A DNA stretch of 64,000 bases, taken from positions 62,001-126,000 of the forward strand of contig JAPLGP010000018.1 in NCBI GenBank assembly GCA_026390075.1. Direction: 5' to 3'. Below the pieces are notes generated by a model. It searched no databases. It had not been told where the DNA came from and saw only the letters and a list, made by a program, of their open reading frames with translations. This stretch comes from Campylobacterales bacterium (lineage in GTDB: Bacteria; Campylobacterota; Campylobacteria; Campylobacterales; Sulfurimonadaceae). A program made the translations under genes and the position numbers. Positions 52,761 to 61,653 of the stretch are shown piece after piece (position 1 is the stretch's first letter; each line of letters opens with the position of its first letter).

Positions 52761-54269
52761 ATGTTAGATTCAGAATTAAAATTTTATTTAAAAACACACT
52801 TGCAAAAGCCAACAATTGACTTTAAGTGGAGTGATGAAGATAATGCTAACTTATTTGCTTACTTCAATAAAACCTGTGCAAAAGAGTGTCTCCTTGATGC
52901 ACAAAATCAACTAAGAATCAAACAAGCTTTTAAAGAATATTTTGAATCTATTGGCTATATACTTTTTAAAATGAATGAAAATCAAATACGCTTTAAGGTT
53001 TTTGCATATAAAGTAGAACCTAAAGATAGTATAAATTTATCTTCTGTTATTGAAATAATAGAATCAAACAAACAACTCATAGAATATAACTATAAAGAAA
53101 AAGAGAATCAGATATCGATACCTGCATCGTTAAAAGCACTTATTTACCACTTTATCAACAATATCAACAATGAAGAAATTAATAAAAAAGAGTTGACTAG
53201 GTTTGCAGTGGCTGAATTTTTTAAACTGAGACAACAAGATATTGTTCTAGTAAGAGATGAACAAATATTTATAAAAATATTGGATGACAATTACAAAAAT
53301 AGCGTTTCTGAAAATGAAAAAGATACGATAGCAAACCGATACAATGGGGTAAACGAAGAAGATCTGAAATCCCTTTATGATGATTTCTTTGCAAAACAAG
53401 AAAATAAAAACTTTTTTTATTATGTTGCAAAACTAGTTGTTCAAATATATTTACTTGATGAAAAGATTGATAATATTGTATATGAGAAAAATATATTTTC
53501 TTACATTCAATCTATAATATCTGAACAAATAAAAAACTTTAACAATCAAAATGATGATTTTTGTACAGGGTTTTCTGGTTATATTTTTAGAATACACTTT
53601 AAAGAGGTATTTGTACATATAGCAAATTTTATTTTAATAGAAATAGCAGCGTCAAATGAAGATATGATACAATTTTTAAGATACTACTCTTTAGGAATTG
53701 TTGTACAAGATGGAAAAAAATATAAAGTTCCAGAAATTGAATCAGAAAATGGTTTAAGATGGAATGTTGTGTCCATGCTCTCGATAGTGAAAGTATATAT
53801 AAAAACAAAAACTTCTATAGATAAAGCAAGAGAAAATATAGACGAAATCAATAAAAACAGTCAATCCTTGTGCATCAACGACCTTCCACCTTTAGACTAT
53901 CAAAGCAGTATCATGAAAGAGCAAGAAGAACTTGAAGAGCAATTGTTTAAAGACCAAAAAAGAATAGAAAGAGTTGCAGATTTGTTAGACATCACAAAAG
54001 AAGAAGAGAAAAAAAGTGAACTCCGAGCAGAGATACAGGAGAGAAAAGAGCAATTACAAATTACAAGAGATGAAAAAACCAAACTAAAAGATAAGACAGT
54101 TGAGAAAAGTACTATTGTGAAATATAGTAATCTAAGAATAGAACACGACACGATACTGAGACAACTTCATAGAGAAGAGAAAATTTTAGCCCAAAACGAG
54201 AAGGCATATTTATCCATCAAACACGCTTTAGCTAAAGCACTTACATCAAAAAAAGTGTTTGTAAACTAA
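52761..54269 (+). CDS. Riboswitch-controlled protein of unknown function with C-terminal coiled coil
   Basis: About 502 residues from the ATG at 52761 (MLDSELKFYLKTHLQKPTID), chosen because AAGGA lies 5 bases upstream; a TTG at 52701 is in frame but falls inside the riboswitch 3' region. No signal peptide or membrane segment. The first ~370 residues are alpha/beta without a motif I recognise; from about 400 to 485 there is a long charged coiled coil (EEQLFKDQKRIERVADLL, LRAEIQERKEQLQITRDEKTKLKDK). It is followed by a two-component pair on the same transcript. The riboswitch implies c-di-GMP-dependent expression; the function could be surface attachment or motility related, but only by association. 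Confidence 0.8.
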   Translation: MLDSELKFYLKTHLQKPTIDFKWSDEDNANLFAYFNKTCAKECLLDAQNQLRIKQAFKEYFESIGYILFKMNENQIRFKVFAYKVEPKDSINLSSVIEIIESNKQLIEYNYKEKENQISIPASLKALIYHFINNINNEEINKKELTRFAVAEFFKLRQQDIVLVRDEQIFIKILDDNYKNSVSENEKDTIANRYNGVNEEDLKSLYDDFFAKQENKNFFYYVAKLVVQIYLLDEKIDNIVYEKNIFSYIQSIISEQIKNFNNQNDDFCTGFSGYIFRIHFKEVFVHIANFILIEIAASNEDMIQFLRYYSLGIVVQDGKKYKVPEIESENGLRWNVVSMLSIVKVYIKTKTSIDKARENIDEINKNSQSLCINDLPPLDYQSSIMKEQEELEEQLFKDQKRIERVADLLDITKEEEKKSELRAEIQERKEQLQITRDEKTKLKDKTVEKSTIVKYSNLRIEHDTILRQLHREEKILAQNEKAYLSIKHALAKALTSKKVFVN

Positions 54270-54292
54270 GCTCATATGGGAATTAGGTATCT

Positions 54293-54979
54293 ATGTTAGA
54301 AAAAAATATAAAACTAAAAATTCTTTTACTAGAAGACGACCCTCTCATTTGCGATATTTTATCAGAATTTCTTGAAGAAAATGGGTATGAAGTAGTATCT
54401 GTTTATGATGGAAATGAAGCAATTGATAAAGCCTATGAACAACACTTTGATGCCTTTATCTTTGATGTTAAAGTGCCTTCAAAAAATGGATTTGATGTAT
54501 TAAAAACACTTAGAGAATCAAAACAAGAAGTACCAGCAATTTTTATCACATCCTTGGCTAGTATCGATGACCTCTCAAAAGGTTATGATGCTGGATGTGA
54601 TGACTATATTAAAAAACCTTTTGAGCTAAAAGAGCTTCAATTGCGTCTTCAAAAATTAATCCGAAAATCTTTTTCACTCAATAGTAACGACAAAATAACT
54701 CTTAATAAGTTATGGTCTTTTGAACCAAAAAGTGGAAAACTCTATGGTGAAAATGGTGAAAAATTTTTAACAAAAAAAGAGACAAAAATAGTTAATATAC
54801 TCATATCTAATAAAAATCACATGGTATCTAATGAGCAAATTATTAATGATGCGTGGGAATTTAATGAAGAAGCGACAGAAGAAAATCTTCGTACACATAT
54901 AAAAAAATTACGCAAAATCTTGGGTAAAGATACAATTCAAAATATACGCAAACAAGGATATTTAATTGCTATTAGCTGA
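54293..54979 (+). CDS. OmpR-family response regulator
   Basis: 228 residues. Receiver with acidic LEDDPLI, Asp in AFIFDVKVPSKNG and Lys in YIKKPFEL; winged-helix output domain (FLTKKETKIVNILISN, WEFNEEATEENLRTHIKKLRK, IRKQGYLI). It overlaps the sensor kinase gene by 14 bases and lies 23 bases after the riboswitch-controlled gene, so likely also under c-di-GMP control. Confidence 0.92.
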   Translation: MLEKNIKLKILLLEDDPLICDILSEFLEENGYEVVSVYDGNEAIDKAYEQHFDAFIFDVKVPSKNGFDVLKTLRESKQEVPAIFITSLASIDDLSKGYDAGCDDYIKKPFELKELQLRLQKLIRKSFSLNSNDKITLNKLWSFEPKSGKLYGENGEKFLTKKETKIVNILISNKNHMVSNEQIINDAWEFNEEATEENLRTHIKKLRKILGKDTIQNIRKQGYLIAIS

Positions 54980-56147
54980 AAAAAAAGCTCTTATAAAATT
55001 TGTATCTGTTTTTGTTGGATTAAATACTCTCTTTTTAATCACACTCTCGGTACTTTATTATTATTATCAAAAAAATATTTATATAGATATACTTCAAAAT
55101 GAAATGGTCAATTACGCTGAAACAGCCTATGAGTCGATATATGAAGCTGAAGATAGTAACAAACTAGATGAATATTTACTCCATGATACAAGATTTGATA
55201 TTGCTATAACAGATAAGCAATTCAATATTATTTATTCTAAAACAAATGATTTTAAAATAAAACATAAACAAGGTTTTTTTACACAAGGAAACTACTATTT
55301 TTTTGTAAAAACAATTGAAATTGATAGCATAAAAAATATTCACTATCTTATACTCAGAACGAGCACCATAGACGAACAATTAAATCAAACAAAAAGTACG
55401 ATAACTATTGTTTTGTCTTTTTCGATTCTTTTTTTTGCAGTTGTAACTTTTATTTTATCAAGACTTTTTTTACAACCCTTGCGCCAATATATTGAACTTT
55501 TAAACAAATTTATAACAGATGCAACACATGAGCTCAATACTCCAATTGCAATTTTATCTATGAGTCTTGAAGTGATAGATACAAAGGAATTTACTCCTAA
55601 AAATCTAAAAGCAATAGAACGCATACTCATCGCCGTTAGAACACTCTCTCATCTTTATAATGACCTAACATTTATCATGTTCCCTATCCATTCTGAGTCA
55701 GAACAAAAAGTAAAATTAGATGAACTCATTTTACAACGCATAGCTTATTTTATGCCTCTCGCATCTACGAAAAATATTAGTTTTATACAAGAGTTGAAAC
55801 CTTGTGAGATTACTGTAAATGAGCGTTTTATGGATAGGATTATCGATAATTTATTTTCCAATGCTATTAAATACAATAAAAGAGATGGAACGATTAAAGT
55901 TGAGTTAGATACATATTGGCTTAAAATTTCAGATACAGGAATAGGATTTGAGCAACTAGAATCTAAAGAAATTTTTCAACGCTACACAAGACTTGATAAC
56001 TCGAGTGGTGGATTTGGAATCGGGCTGAGTATCGTAAAATCGCTATGTGAACTCTATGAAATTACTATTGATGTTCACTCAGAAAAAGAACTCGGAACAA
56101 CATTTACTTTATCATGGAAAAATTCACGAATAATTCACACTTCATAG
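54966..56147 (+). CDS. Membrane sensor histidine kinase
   Basis: 393 residues, TTG start inside the regulator's end. Membrane segments at about 10-32 and 145-168 with a ~110-residue periplasmic sensor, no HAMP seen. H-box ITDATHELNTPIAIL, N-box NLFSNAIKYN, G1 DTGIGF, G2 GFGIGLSIVKS. Cognate of the OmpR-type regulator upstream. Confidence 0.92.
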   Translation: MLLAEKKALIKFVSVFVGLNTLFLITLSVLYYYYQKNIYIDILQNEMVNYAETAYESIYEAEDSNKLDEYLLHDTRFDIAITDKQFNIIYSKTNDFKIKHKQGFFTQGNYYFFVKTIEIDSIKNIHYLILRTSTIDEQLNQTKSTITIVLSFSILFFAVVTFILSRLFLQPLRQYIELLNKFITDATHELNTPIAILSMSLEVIDTKEFTPKNLKAIERILIAVRTLSHLYNDLTFIMFPIHSESEQKVKLDELILQRIAYFMPLASTKNISFIQELKPCEITVNERFMDRIIDNLFSNAIKYNKRDGTIKVELDTYWLKISDTGIGFEQLESKEIFQRYTRLDNSSGGFGIGLSIVKSLCELYEITIDVHSEKELGTTFTLSWKNSRIIHTS

Positions 56148-56197
56148 TATAAAATACTACCAACACAAAATGTGTAAACACCCAAAAGGAATATCTT

Positions 56198-56362
56198 ATG
56201 AAGAAAATCATCGCACTCGTTCTTGTACTTGGAGTAACATCATTATTTGCAGCAGACGCTAGTATGTCTCATGGAAGTAAATCAGTAAAATCTGAGAAAA
56301 AAGTTCACGCTAAAAAAGCTAAAAAAGCTAAGAAAACTAGAAGCGCTGCAGCAGCACAATAA
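56198..56362 (+). CDS. Small secreted lysine-rich protein
   Basis: 54 residues: MKKIIALVLVLGVTSLFAA is a clear signal peptide (cleavage near residue 18-19). The mature part is short, basic and low-complexity (HAKKAKKAKKTRSAAAAQ). SD AAAAGGA lies 9 bases before the ATG. It sits 50 bases after the sensor kinase and just before a hairpin. Small periplasmic basic proteins of this kind are seen in Campylobacterota; function unknown. Confidence 0.75.
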   Translation: MKKIIALVLVLGVTSLFAADASMSHGSKSVKSEKKVHAKKAKKAKKTRSAAAAQ

Positions 56363-56368
56363 TTTTCA

Positions 56369-56389
56369 TGAGAGAGTTACCCTCTCTCA
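56369..56389. terminator. Hairpin between convergent genes
   Basis: TGAGAGAG (56369-56376) pairs with CTCTCTCA (56382-56389), 5-base loop, between the small secreted protein (ends 56362) and the FAD oxidoreductase (ends 56399). T-run weak on both sides. Confidence 0.55.
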
Positions 56390-56398
56390 CCACTCCCT

Positions 56399-57517
56399 TT
56401 AAAGTTTCTTCGCCCACCTTGCAAAAAATCTTGCAGGAGTTAATCTCTCACTTATTTTTTTACCACTTAGTACATGTTTACTCAATAGGTTTGCCAAATA
56501 TGGAGCTAAAACAAAACCATACCCACCGTTTCCATTTATCATGTAAAGATTTGGATAAGTCATATATTCATCATGATTTGGTTTTTTTGTTTTAAAACTC
56601 AAAGTTCCACATGCCAAGGTTTCTTTTGATATCACTAAACTTCCAATAAGCGGCATATAATCAAACGAGCCAGACCTGAGACCTGTATAATCTCGAATGA
56701 TTTCTATATTTTCAAGATTGAGTGTTCGTGAAGCTTTTTCTAACAACTCAGCCCTGCCCTCATTTATGTCATAAGGTTCTATAGTGGTTTGTGGATGATA
56801 GTGAACATTGTGCGTCGCTCCAATAGCTAAAACACCATCTTTGCTAGGAGAAATAGAAACAAACTGATGGATAGAATAAGGGTTTTGCGTTGTTGTTTTT
56901 ATATCTATGCGATGTCCCCAAATACCACGAAGCTGAATATATGGCTCTTTGATAAGTGTCTCATAAGCCCCCGTTGCCAGAACAACAACTTTTGCACTGT
57001 AAGTTTCGTTGATAATCCACATGCCATCATCATACACTAAACTCTCAACTTTTTCTTTGACAAGCTTGGCATTTTTACTCATTGCTTCACAAACCGCTTT
57101 TGCATTTACAACACCACCATTCAGGCAGATGTTTTCCTGACTCTTGGCATGTGGAACTAAGAGTTCTAAAACTTTTTTTGACGGAATTTTTAACTTTAGC
57201 GTACTGTTTTCTTTATAAGATTTTAATATCTCAGAATCATTTTCATCTTGAGCAATATGCAGAAGTGGAGCTTTTGTGAGATGTGAGGAGAAGTTTTTTT
57301 CATAAAAATCCATGCTATATACAAAAGCATCATGAATTAACTCTTTTAGCTCTCCACTCTTTGAAAACTTCGGTGCAATAAACGCACCAGCAGCACCACT
57401 TCCGCCACTAGCAATACCATCCATATCAAAGAGAATGACACTTTTTTTTTCTTCACCAAATGCGTGAGCAACATTGCAACCATTCACTCCAGCACCGATT
57501 ATGGCTACATCATACAT
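56399..57517 (-). CDS. DAO-family FAD-dependent oxidoreductase
   Basis: 372 residues. N-terminal dinucleotide fold VAIIGAGVNGCNVAHAF, second glycine-rich segment SGGSGAAGAFIAPKF, internal VVLATGAYE and C-terminal MINGNGGYGFVLAPYLA. Related to glycine oxidase (ThiO) and the MnmC C-terminal domain; the GSGAAGA segment and small size leave both open. No thi or mnm neighbour settles it. It contains three copies of the dispersed word (56605, 57016, 57145). Confidence 0.85.
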   Translation of the reverse strand: MYDVAIIGAGVNGCNVAHAFGEEKKSVILFDMDGIASGGSGAAGAFIAPKFSKSGELKELIHDAFVYSMDFYEKNFSSHLTKAPLLHIAQDENDSEILKSYKENSTLKLKIPSKKVLELLVPHAKSQENICLNGGVVNAKAVCEAMSKNAKLVKEKVESLVYDDGMWIINETYSAKVVVLATGAYETLIKEPYIQLRGIWGHRIDIKTTTQNPYSIHQFVSISPSKDGVLAIGATHNVHYHPQTTIEPYDINEGRAELLEKASRTLNLENIEIIRDYTGLRSGSFDYMPLIGSLVISKETLACGTLSFKTKKPNHDEYMTYPNLYMINGNGGYGFVLAPYLANLLSKHVLSGKKISERLTPARFFARWAKKL

Positions 57518-57526
57518 TTAAACTTC

Positions 57527-58993
57527 TTATAAATAGGATTTTTGTATTTTTTTCAATGAATGAAAAAATTCCATCTCATGTTGTCTTAAAATCCGAATCA
57601 TATTCGTAGAACCTTCCACACCAACTGGGTCTCCCGCTGTTAAGATATAACTCTTATCAAGATGGAGTACTTTTCTATCAAATCCTTGCGTCATCACTTC
57701 GCCCATAGTTTGTCCAAGAGAACTTTTTTCAACTAAAAATGCAGGAACTACACCCCAACACATAGTTAAAGACCTAGAAACTTTTATATCATGTGTCACA
57801 GCATAAATATCTCGACGAGGACGATAACGAGCGATTTTTCTTACCGACGCACCCGAAGAAGTTAAGCCTATAAATCCCCACGCATCGACATCTTCACATA
57901 ACCGAACCGCCGCTTGGTTGATACTATCTGTTGCATCTTTTACATGAAAACATGAAAATTTATTAAATGGATAAATTTTTTCAGCACCTTGAATGGTTTC
58001 AAGCATAGTCTTCACCGCTAAAATAGGATTATGCCCTACTGCACTCTCTTCTGAGAGCATCACTGCATCTGTTCCATCTAAAACGGCATTTGCAATATCG
58101 CTTATTTCAGCACGCGTTGCTCTATCTTTTTGAGTCATGGAAAGTAACATCTGCGTTGCAGTAATAACAGGTTTTGAAGCTTCATTTGCTTTTGCTATAA
58201 GCATTTTTTGTAGAGCTGGAACTTCATAAAATGGAACTTCTATCCCCAAATCACCACGAGCAACCATGATGCCATCACTTGCTTCAAGTATTTCATCAAT
58301 ATTTTCAACAGCATCAAATTTTTCAATCTTTGCAAAAAGCTGAACTCGACCGTTATTGTTTGTAATAATTTCTCTTGCTTGAATCATATCCGCTGCATTT
58401 TGAACAAAAGAGATAGCCATAAAATCAACATCATTTTTAATACCCCAAAGCATATCTTCTTTATCTTTTTTGGTTATTACATCTATACCTAAATGCGTAT
58501 TTGGAAAGTTTACACCTTTTTTTGAAGACAAAGTTCCACTATTTTCCACGATTACTTTTACACTTTGATCTGATATTTCAATAACTTTTGTGCGAATCAT
58601 GCCATCATAAAGATAAACAAAATCATCAACGACTAACTGTTTTAAAATCGATGGCTGATTGATACAAGTTCGATAACTATTTTCACTCACTTTTACGCCC
58701 TCAATCTCCTGCGAAACAAATTCAATCGTATCTTTTTCTTCTAGTTTAAACGGTTCACTCAAGATACCCACACGAATTTTTGGACCACTAATATCTTGAA
58801 GAACTCCAGTAAGCAATCCTGTATTTTTTTCAGCTTGGCGAATTTTTTGTAAAACATCATAATGGTATTCATGTGTACCATGAGAAAAATTCAAACGAAA
58901 AACATTCACACCCGCTAAAATAAGCGATTCAATGACTTCAAGTGAATCCGATGCTGGTCCAATAGTAGCTACAATCTTAGTTCTTTTTTTCAT
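57527..58993 (-). CDS. pyk: Pyruvate kinase
   Basis: 488 residues. It converts PEP and ADP to pyruvate and ATP. TKIVATIGPAS, FRLNFSHG, the K+/Mg2+ region FAKIEKFDAVENIDEI, MVARGDLGIEVPF and TATQMLLSM are all present, and the C-terminal allosteric domain is complete. It lies 9 bases ahead of the FAD oxidoreductase on the same strand. Confidence 0.97.
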   Translation of the reverse strand: MKKRTKIVATIGPASDSLEVIESLILAGVNVFRLNFSHGTHEYHYDVLQKIRQAEKNTGLLTGVLQDISGPKIRVGILSEPFKLEEKDTIEFVSQEIEGVKVSENSYRTCINQPSILKQLVVDDFVYLYDGMIRTKVIEISDQSVKVIVENSGTLSSKKGVNFPNTHLGIDVITKKDKEDMLWGIKNDVDFMAISFVQNAADMIQAREIITNNNGRVQLFAKIEKFDAVENIDEILEASDGIMVARGDLGIEVPFYEVPALQKMLIAKANEASKPVITATQMLLSMTQKDRATRAEISDIANAVLDGTDAVMLSEESAVGHNPILAVKTMLETIQGAEKIYPFNKFSCFHVKDATDSINQAAVRLCEDVDAWGFIGLTSSGASVRKIARYRPRRDIYAVTHDIKVSRSLTMCWGVVPAFLVEKSSLGQTMGEVMTQGFDRKVLHLDKSYILTAGDPVGVEGSTNMIRILRQHEMEFFHSLKKIQKSYL

Positions 58994-59148
58994 TTGTCTC
59001 TTCTCCGATTGAAATATGAAATTATAGTATCATAAAATTATTGTAAATGAGTTACAAATATAAAATACAACTTGGCATGTTTTATAAACTCAAAGTAAAA
59101 TTTAGTTAGAATGATGCAATTATTTTATAAACAACAAAAAGGGTAAAA

Positions 59149-60249
59149 ATGGGATTAAGTATCGGTTTAGTAGGACTTCCAAATGTAGGTAAATCTACAA
59201 CATTCAACGCACTCACAAAAGCACAAAATGCAGAAGCTGCAAACTACCCTTTTTGTACAATCGAGCCAAATAAAGCAGTTGTTCCAGTTCCAGATAAAAG
59301 ACTTGCAGAACTTGCAAAAATCGTTCATCCTGAGCGAATTCAGTACTCTGTTGTTGATTTCGTTGACATTGCAGGTTTAGTGAGAGGTGCTTCTAAAGGT
59401 GAAGGTTTAGGAAATAAATTCCTTTCAACCATCCGTGAAACGGAAGTAATCCTCCAAATAGTTCGTTGTTTTGATGATGAAAATATTATTCATAATGAAG
59501 GAAATATCGACCCTTTGCGCGATGTGGATATTATCGAAGGTGAGTTAATTTTAGCAGATATCGAAGTTTTACAAAACAGAATTGAGCGACTCAAAAAACA
59601 GGCAAAATTTGACAAAAATGCTGCTGCAGTTTTAGCTATTGCCGAAGAACTCCTAGAGTTTTTAGCAGATGGAAACCTAGCTCGTAACTTTCCACATGCC
59701 GACACGGAAGAATACACACAACTCAATAATGAAGTAAGACTTTTAACCAACAAAGAAATTATGTATGGTGCAAATGTCGATGAAGATGGGCTTTTAGAAG
59801 ATAATGACTATGTTGTGAGACTCCGCGCGCATGCAAAAAAGAGTAATTGTGAAATCATCAAACTCTGTGCAAAAATCGAAGAAGAACTGATAGGTCTTGA
59901 AGAAGAGGAAGCACAAGAGTTTTTAACTGACCTTGGAGTTACTGAATCTGGATTGGAGCAAATTATCCATAAAGGCTTTGATAAATTAGGTCTTATGAGC
60001 TACTTTACAGCTGGGGTAAAAGAAGTTCGTGCTTGGACAATTAAGAAAAATACAACTGCACCAAAAGCTGCTGCTGTTATCCATAACGATTTTGAAAAAG
60101 GTTTTATCCGTGCAGAAGTTATCGCCTACAACGATTTTGTTACGCTTGGTGGTGAAGCAAAGGCAAAAGAAGCAGGTAAAATGAGACTAGAGGGCAAAGA
60201 GTACATCGTAAATGATGGCGATATTATGCACTTTAGATTTAATCTTTAA
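59149..60249 (+). CDS. ychF: Redox/translation-associated ATPase of the Obg family
   Basis: 366 residues. P-loop [15 protein letters not shown]3 [19 protein letters not shown], and the C-terminal TGS domain ([19 protein letters not shown]...[10 protein letters not shown]). YchF/OLA1 hydrolyses ATP and interacts with the ribosome. The TTCCACATGCC word at 59690-59700 encodes FPHAD. Divergent from pyk; the 58994-59148 gap holds both promoters. Confidence 0.97.
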   Translation: MGLSIGLVGLPNVGKSTTFNALTKAQNAEAANYPFCTIEPNKAVVPVPDKRLAELAKIVHPERIQYSVVDFVDIAGLVRGASKGEGLGNKFLSTIRETEVILQIVRCFDDENIIHNEGNIDPLRDVDIIEGELILADIEVLQNRIERLKKQAKFDKNAAAVLAIAEELLEFLADGNLARNFPHADTEEYTQLNNEVRLLTNKEIMYGANVDEDGLLEDNDYVVRLRAHAKKSNCEIIKLCAKIEEELIGLEEEEAQEFLTDLGVTESGLEQIIHKGFDKLGLMSYFTAGVKEVRAWTIKKNTTAPKAAAVIHNDFEKGFIRAEVIAYNDFVTLGGEAKAKEAGKMRLEGKEYIVNDGDIMHFRFNL

Positions 60250-60270
60250 AATTTAAAAAAGGAGTTTATA

Positions 60271-60876
60271 ATGGAATTAAAATATGTTGGTCCAAAGCCA
60301 ATTATTTCACACACTGGTATCGAGTTTGACAATAACAAAGAGGATAAATATCTTTACTTAAATATCGTCGTTCAATTATTAAAAGCACTTGACCATGATT
60401 ATTTTGATGATAAAACTTATGTTTATGGTGCGGATACTAGAAGATTATCTCCTAGTGAACTTTTCTCAGAGTTAAAAAAATATTGTCCAAATATAAACTC
60501 TTTAATGGAAAAAGAAAACCATAGCGTTGAAGATGAAATTGAACATCAGATACAAAGAGCACATGAAAATTCTGTTTTAAAAGATGCAGATAAACAAACG
60601 CTGGAAAATAACATCAAAATTATGCATGATTATTTAGTTCAGCGTTCTATAAATAAAACTGTTTATTACTGTGCTGTTCATGCTTTGGCTGAGTTATTAA
60701 AAAAAGGTCATATAGACCACATTATAGTGCCTATGTATCAGAATTTTTTTCATGTACTTCATTCAGTTCAAGGAGCTTTAAAAACACAAAAGTTTCCTGT
60801 AGAAACAAATATTGACATCTATAAAGAAAATTCTCAACTGCTAGTGAGATTTCAAGTTATCAATACTCATAAATAA
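60271..60876 (+). CDS. Conserved-looking protein of unknown function
   Basis: 201 residues, acidic, soluble, SD AAGGAG 8 bases before the ATG. Begins MELKYVGPKPIISHTGIEFD, a pattern reminding of small regulatory proteins in Campylobacterota, then mainly helical (DEIEHQIQRAHENSVLKDAD) with a C-terminal strand-rich segment. It follows ychF by 21 bases. It overlaps the tail of the convergent gene by 10 bases. Confidence 0.75.
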   Translation: MELKYVGPKPIISHTGIEFDNNKEDKYLYLNIVVQLLKALDHDYFDDKTYVYGADTRRLSPSELFSELKKYCPNINSLMEKENHSVEDEIEHQIQRAHENSVLKDADKQTLENNIKIMHDYLVQRSINKTVYYCAVHALAELLKKGHIDHIIVPMYQNFFHVLHSVQGALKTQKFPVETNIDIYKENSQLLVRFQVINTHK

Positions 60877-61643
60877 TTAGAATTTACCATGGAATACACC
60901 ATGGTATCTTTTATTCTTTTGAGTGTTGCATCAAATTTTTCAAGTGTTTCATGATTGATTTTATCAAGTTTTAATTGATACTGCTCAAGTGTTTTTAAAA
61001 GAGAAGTTTTTAACTTTATTTCTAAATTTTTTCCAGCAAGTGCTTCATTTATTTCATTCATTTTTATATGAATTTTATTTATATCCATATTTTTTGAGTT
61101 AATCGCAGCTTTTACTCTTGTGTGCAGTTGTTCAAAATTATGTACAGGAAGAAGCTTTGTATTTATCAAATGACTTTGAAAAACCTCTTCAACAAGTGGT
61201 TTAGCATTCTTGGCATGTGGAAACGCAACAACTAATTCTAAAAATGTATCAATTATCTCTTCAAAAATAAAATGTTGATATTTTTCCAAATATTGATGCA
61301 CAATAGATAAAATAAATTGCACCCTTTTTTTATCTTGTAACTCGTGAAGTGCCTCATCTCTGCTATAGTGAAGTATCTCTAAGGCAAAAACCAACCACTC
61401 ATTTGCTATTTCTTTAAACAAAATATTTTTTATCGGCACAAGCGTAAAATCAGATAAATTTTTTATATACAAAAAGTTAAGCTCTTCTTTTAAAGCGTCT
61501 CGCACCAAATGTACAGCCAAAATTTTCATAATCTCAGCCCTATGGGCATCTGATTTAGCTCTTAATATCTCTTCTTCAAAAAGTGATTTACTACTAAAAA
61601 GTCTTACTGTAAATTCTTCTTTTTCGAGTGTTGTTTTATTCAT
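60867..61643 (-). CDS. All-helical protein of unknown function
   Basis: 258 residues, no signal peptide or membrane segment, predicted almost entirely helical with a coiled-coil-like C-terminal third (IKMNEINEALAGKNLEIKLKT, LEQYQLKLDKINHETLEKF). I do not recognise the family. It is 10 bases downstream of psd on the same strand. One exact word (61210-61222) encodes FPHAK. Confidence 0.75.
   Translation of the reverse strand: MNKTTLEKEEFTVRLFSSKSLFEEEILRAKSDAHRAEIMKILAVHLVRDALKEELNFLYIKNLSDFTLVPIKNILFKEIANEWLVFALEILHYSRDEALHELQDKKRVQFILSIVHQYLEKYQHFIFEEIIDTFLELVVAFPHAKNAKPLVEEVFQSHLINTKLLPVHNFEQLHTRVKAAINSKNMDINKIHIKMNEINEALAGKNLEIKLKTSLLKTLEQYQLKLDKINHETLEKFDATLKRIKDTMVYSMVNSNYL
60885..60906 (+). 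terminator. Hairpin at the convergent gene junction
   Basis: TACCATGG (60885-60892) and CCATGGTA (60899-60906) with a 6-base loop, followed by TCTTTTATTCTTTT on the plus strand. It lies 9 bases after the stop of the 60271 gene and inside the last codons of the opposite gene, so the terminator is coding on the minus strand. Confidence 0.65.
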
Positions 61644-61653
61644 TGAATGAAAG

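Noticed and set aside
59070-59085. TTGGCATGTTTT between pyk and ychF
   Set aside because: Matches only 8 bases of the word; within expectation for decayed or chance similarity.
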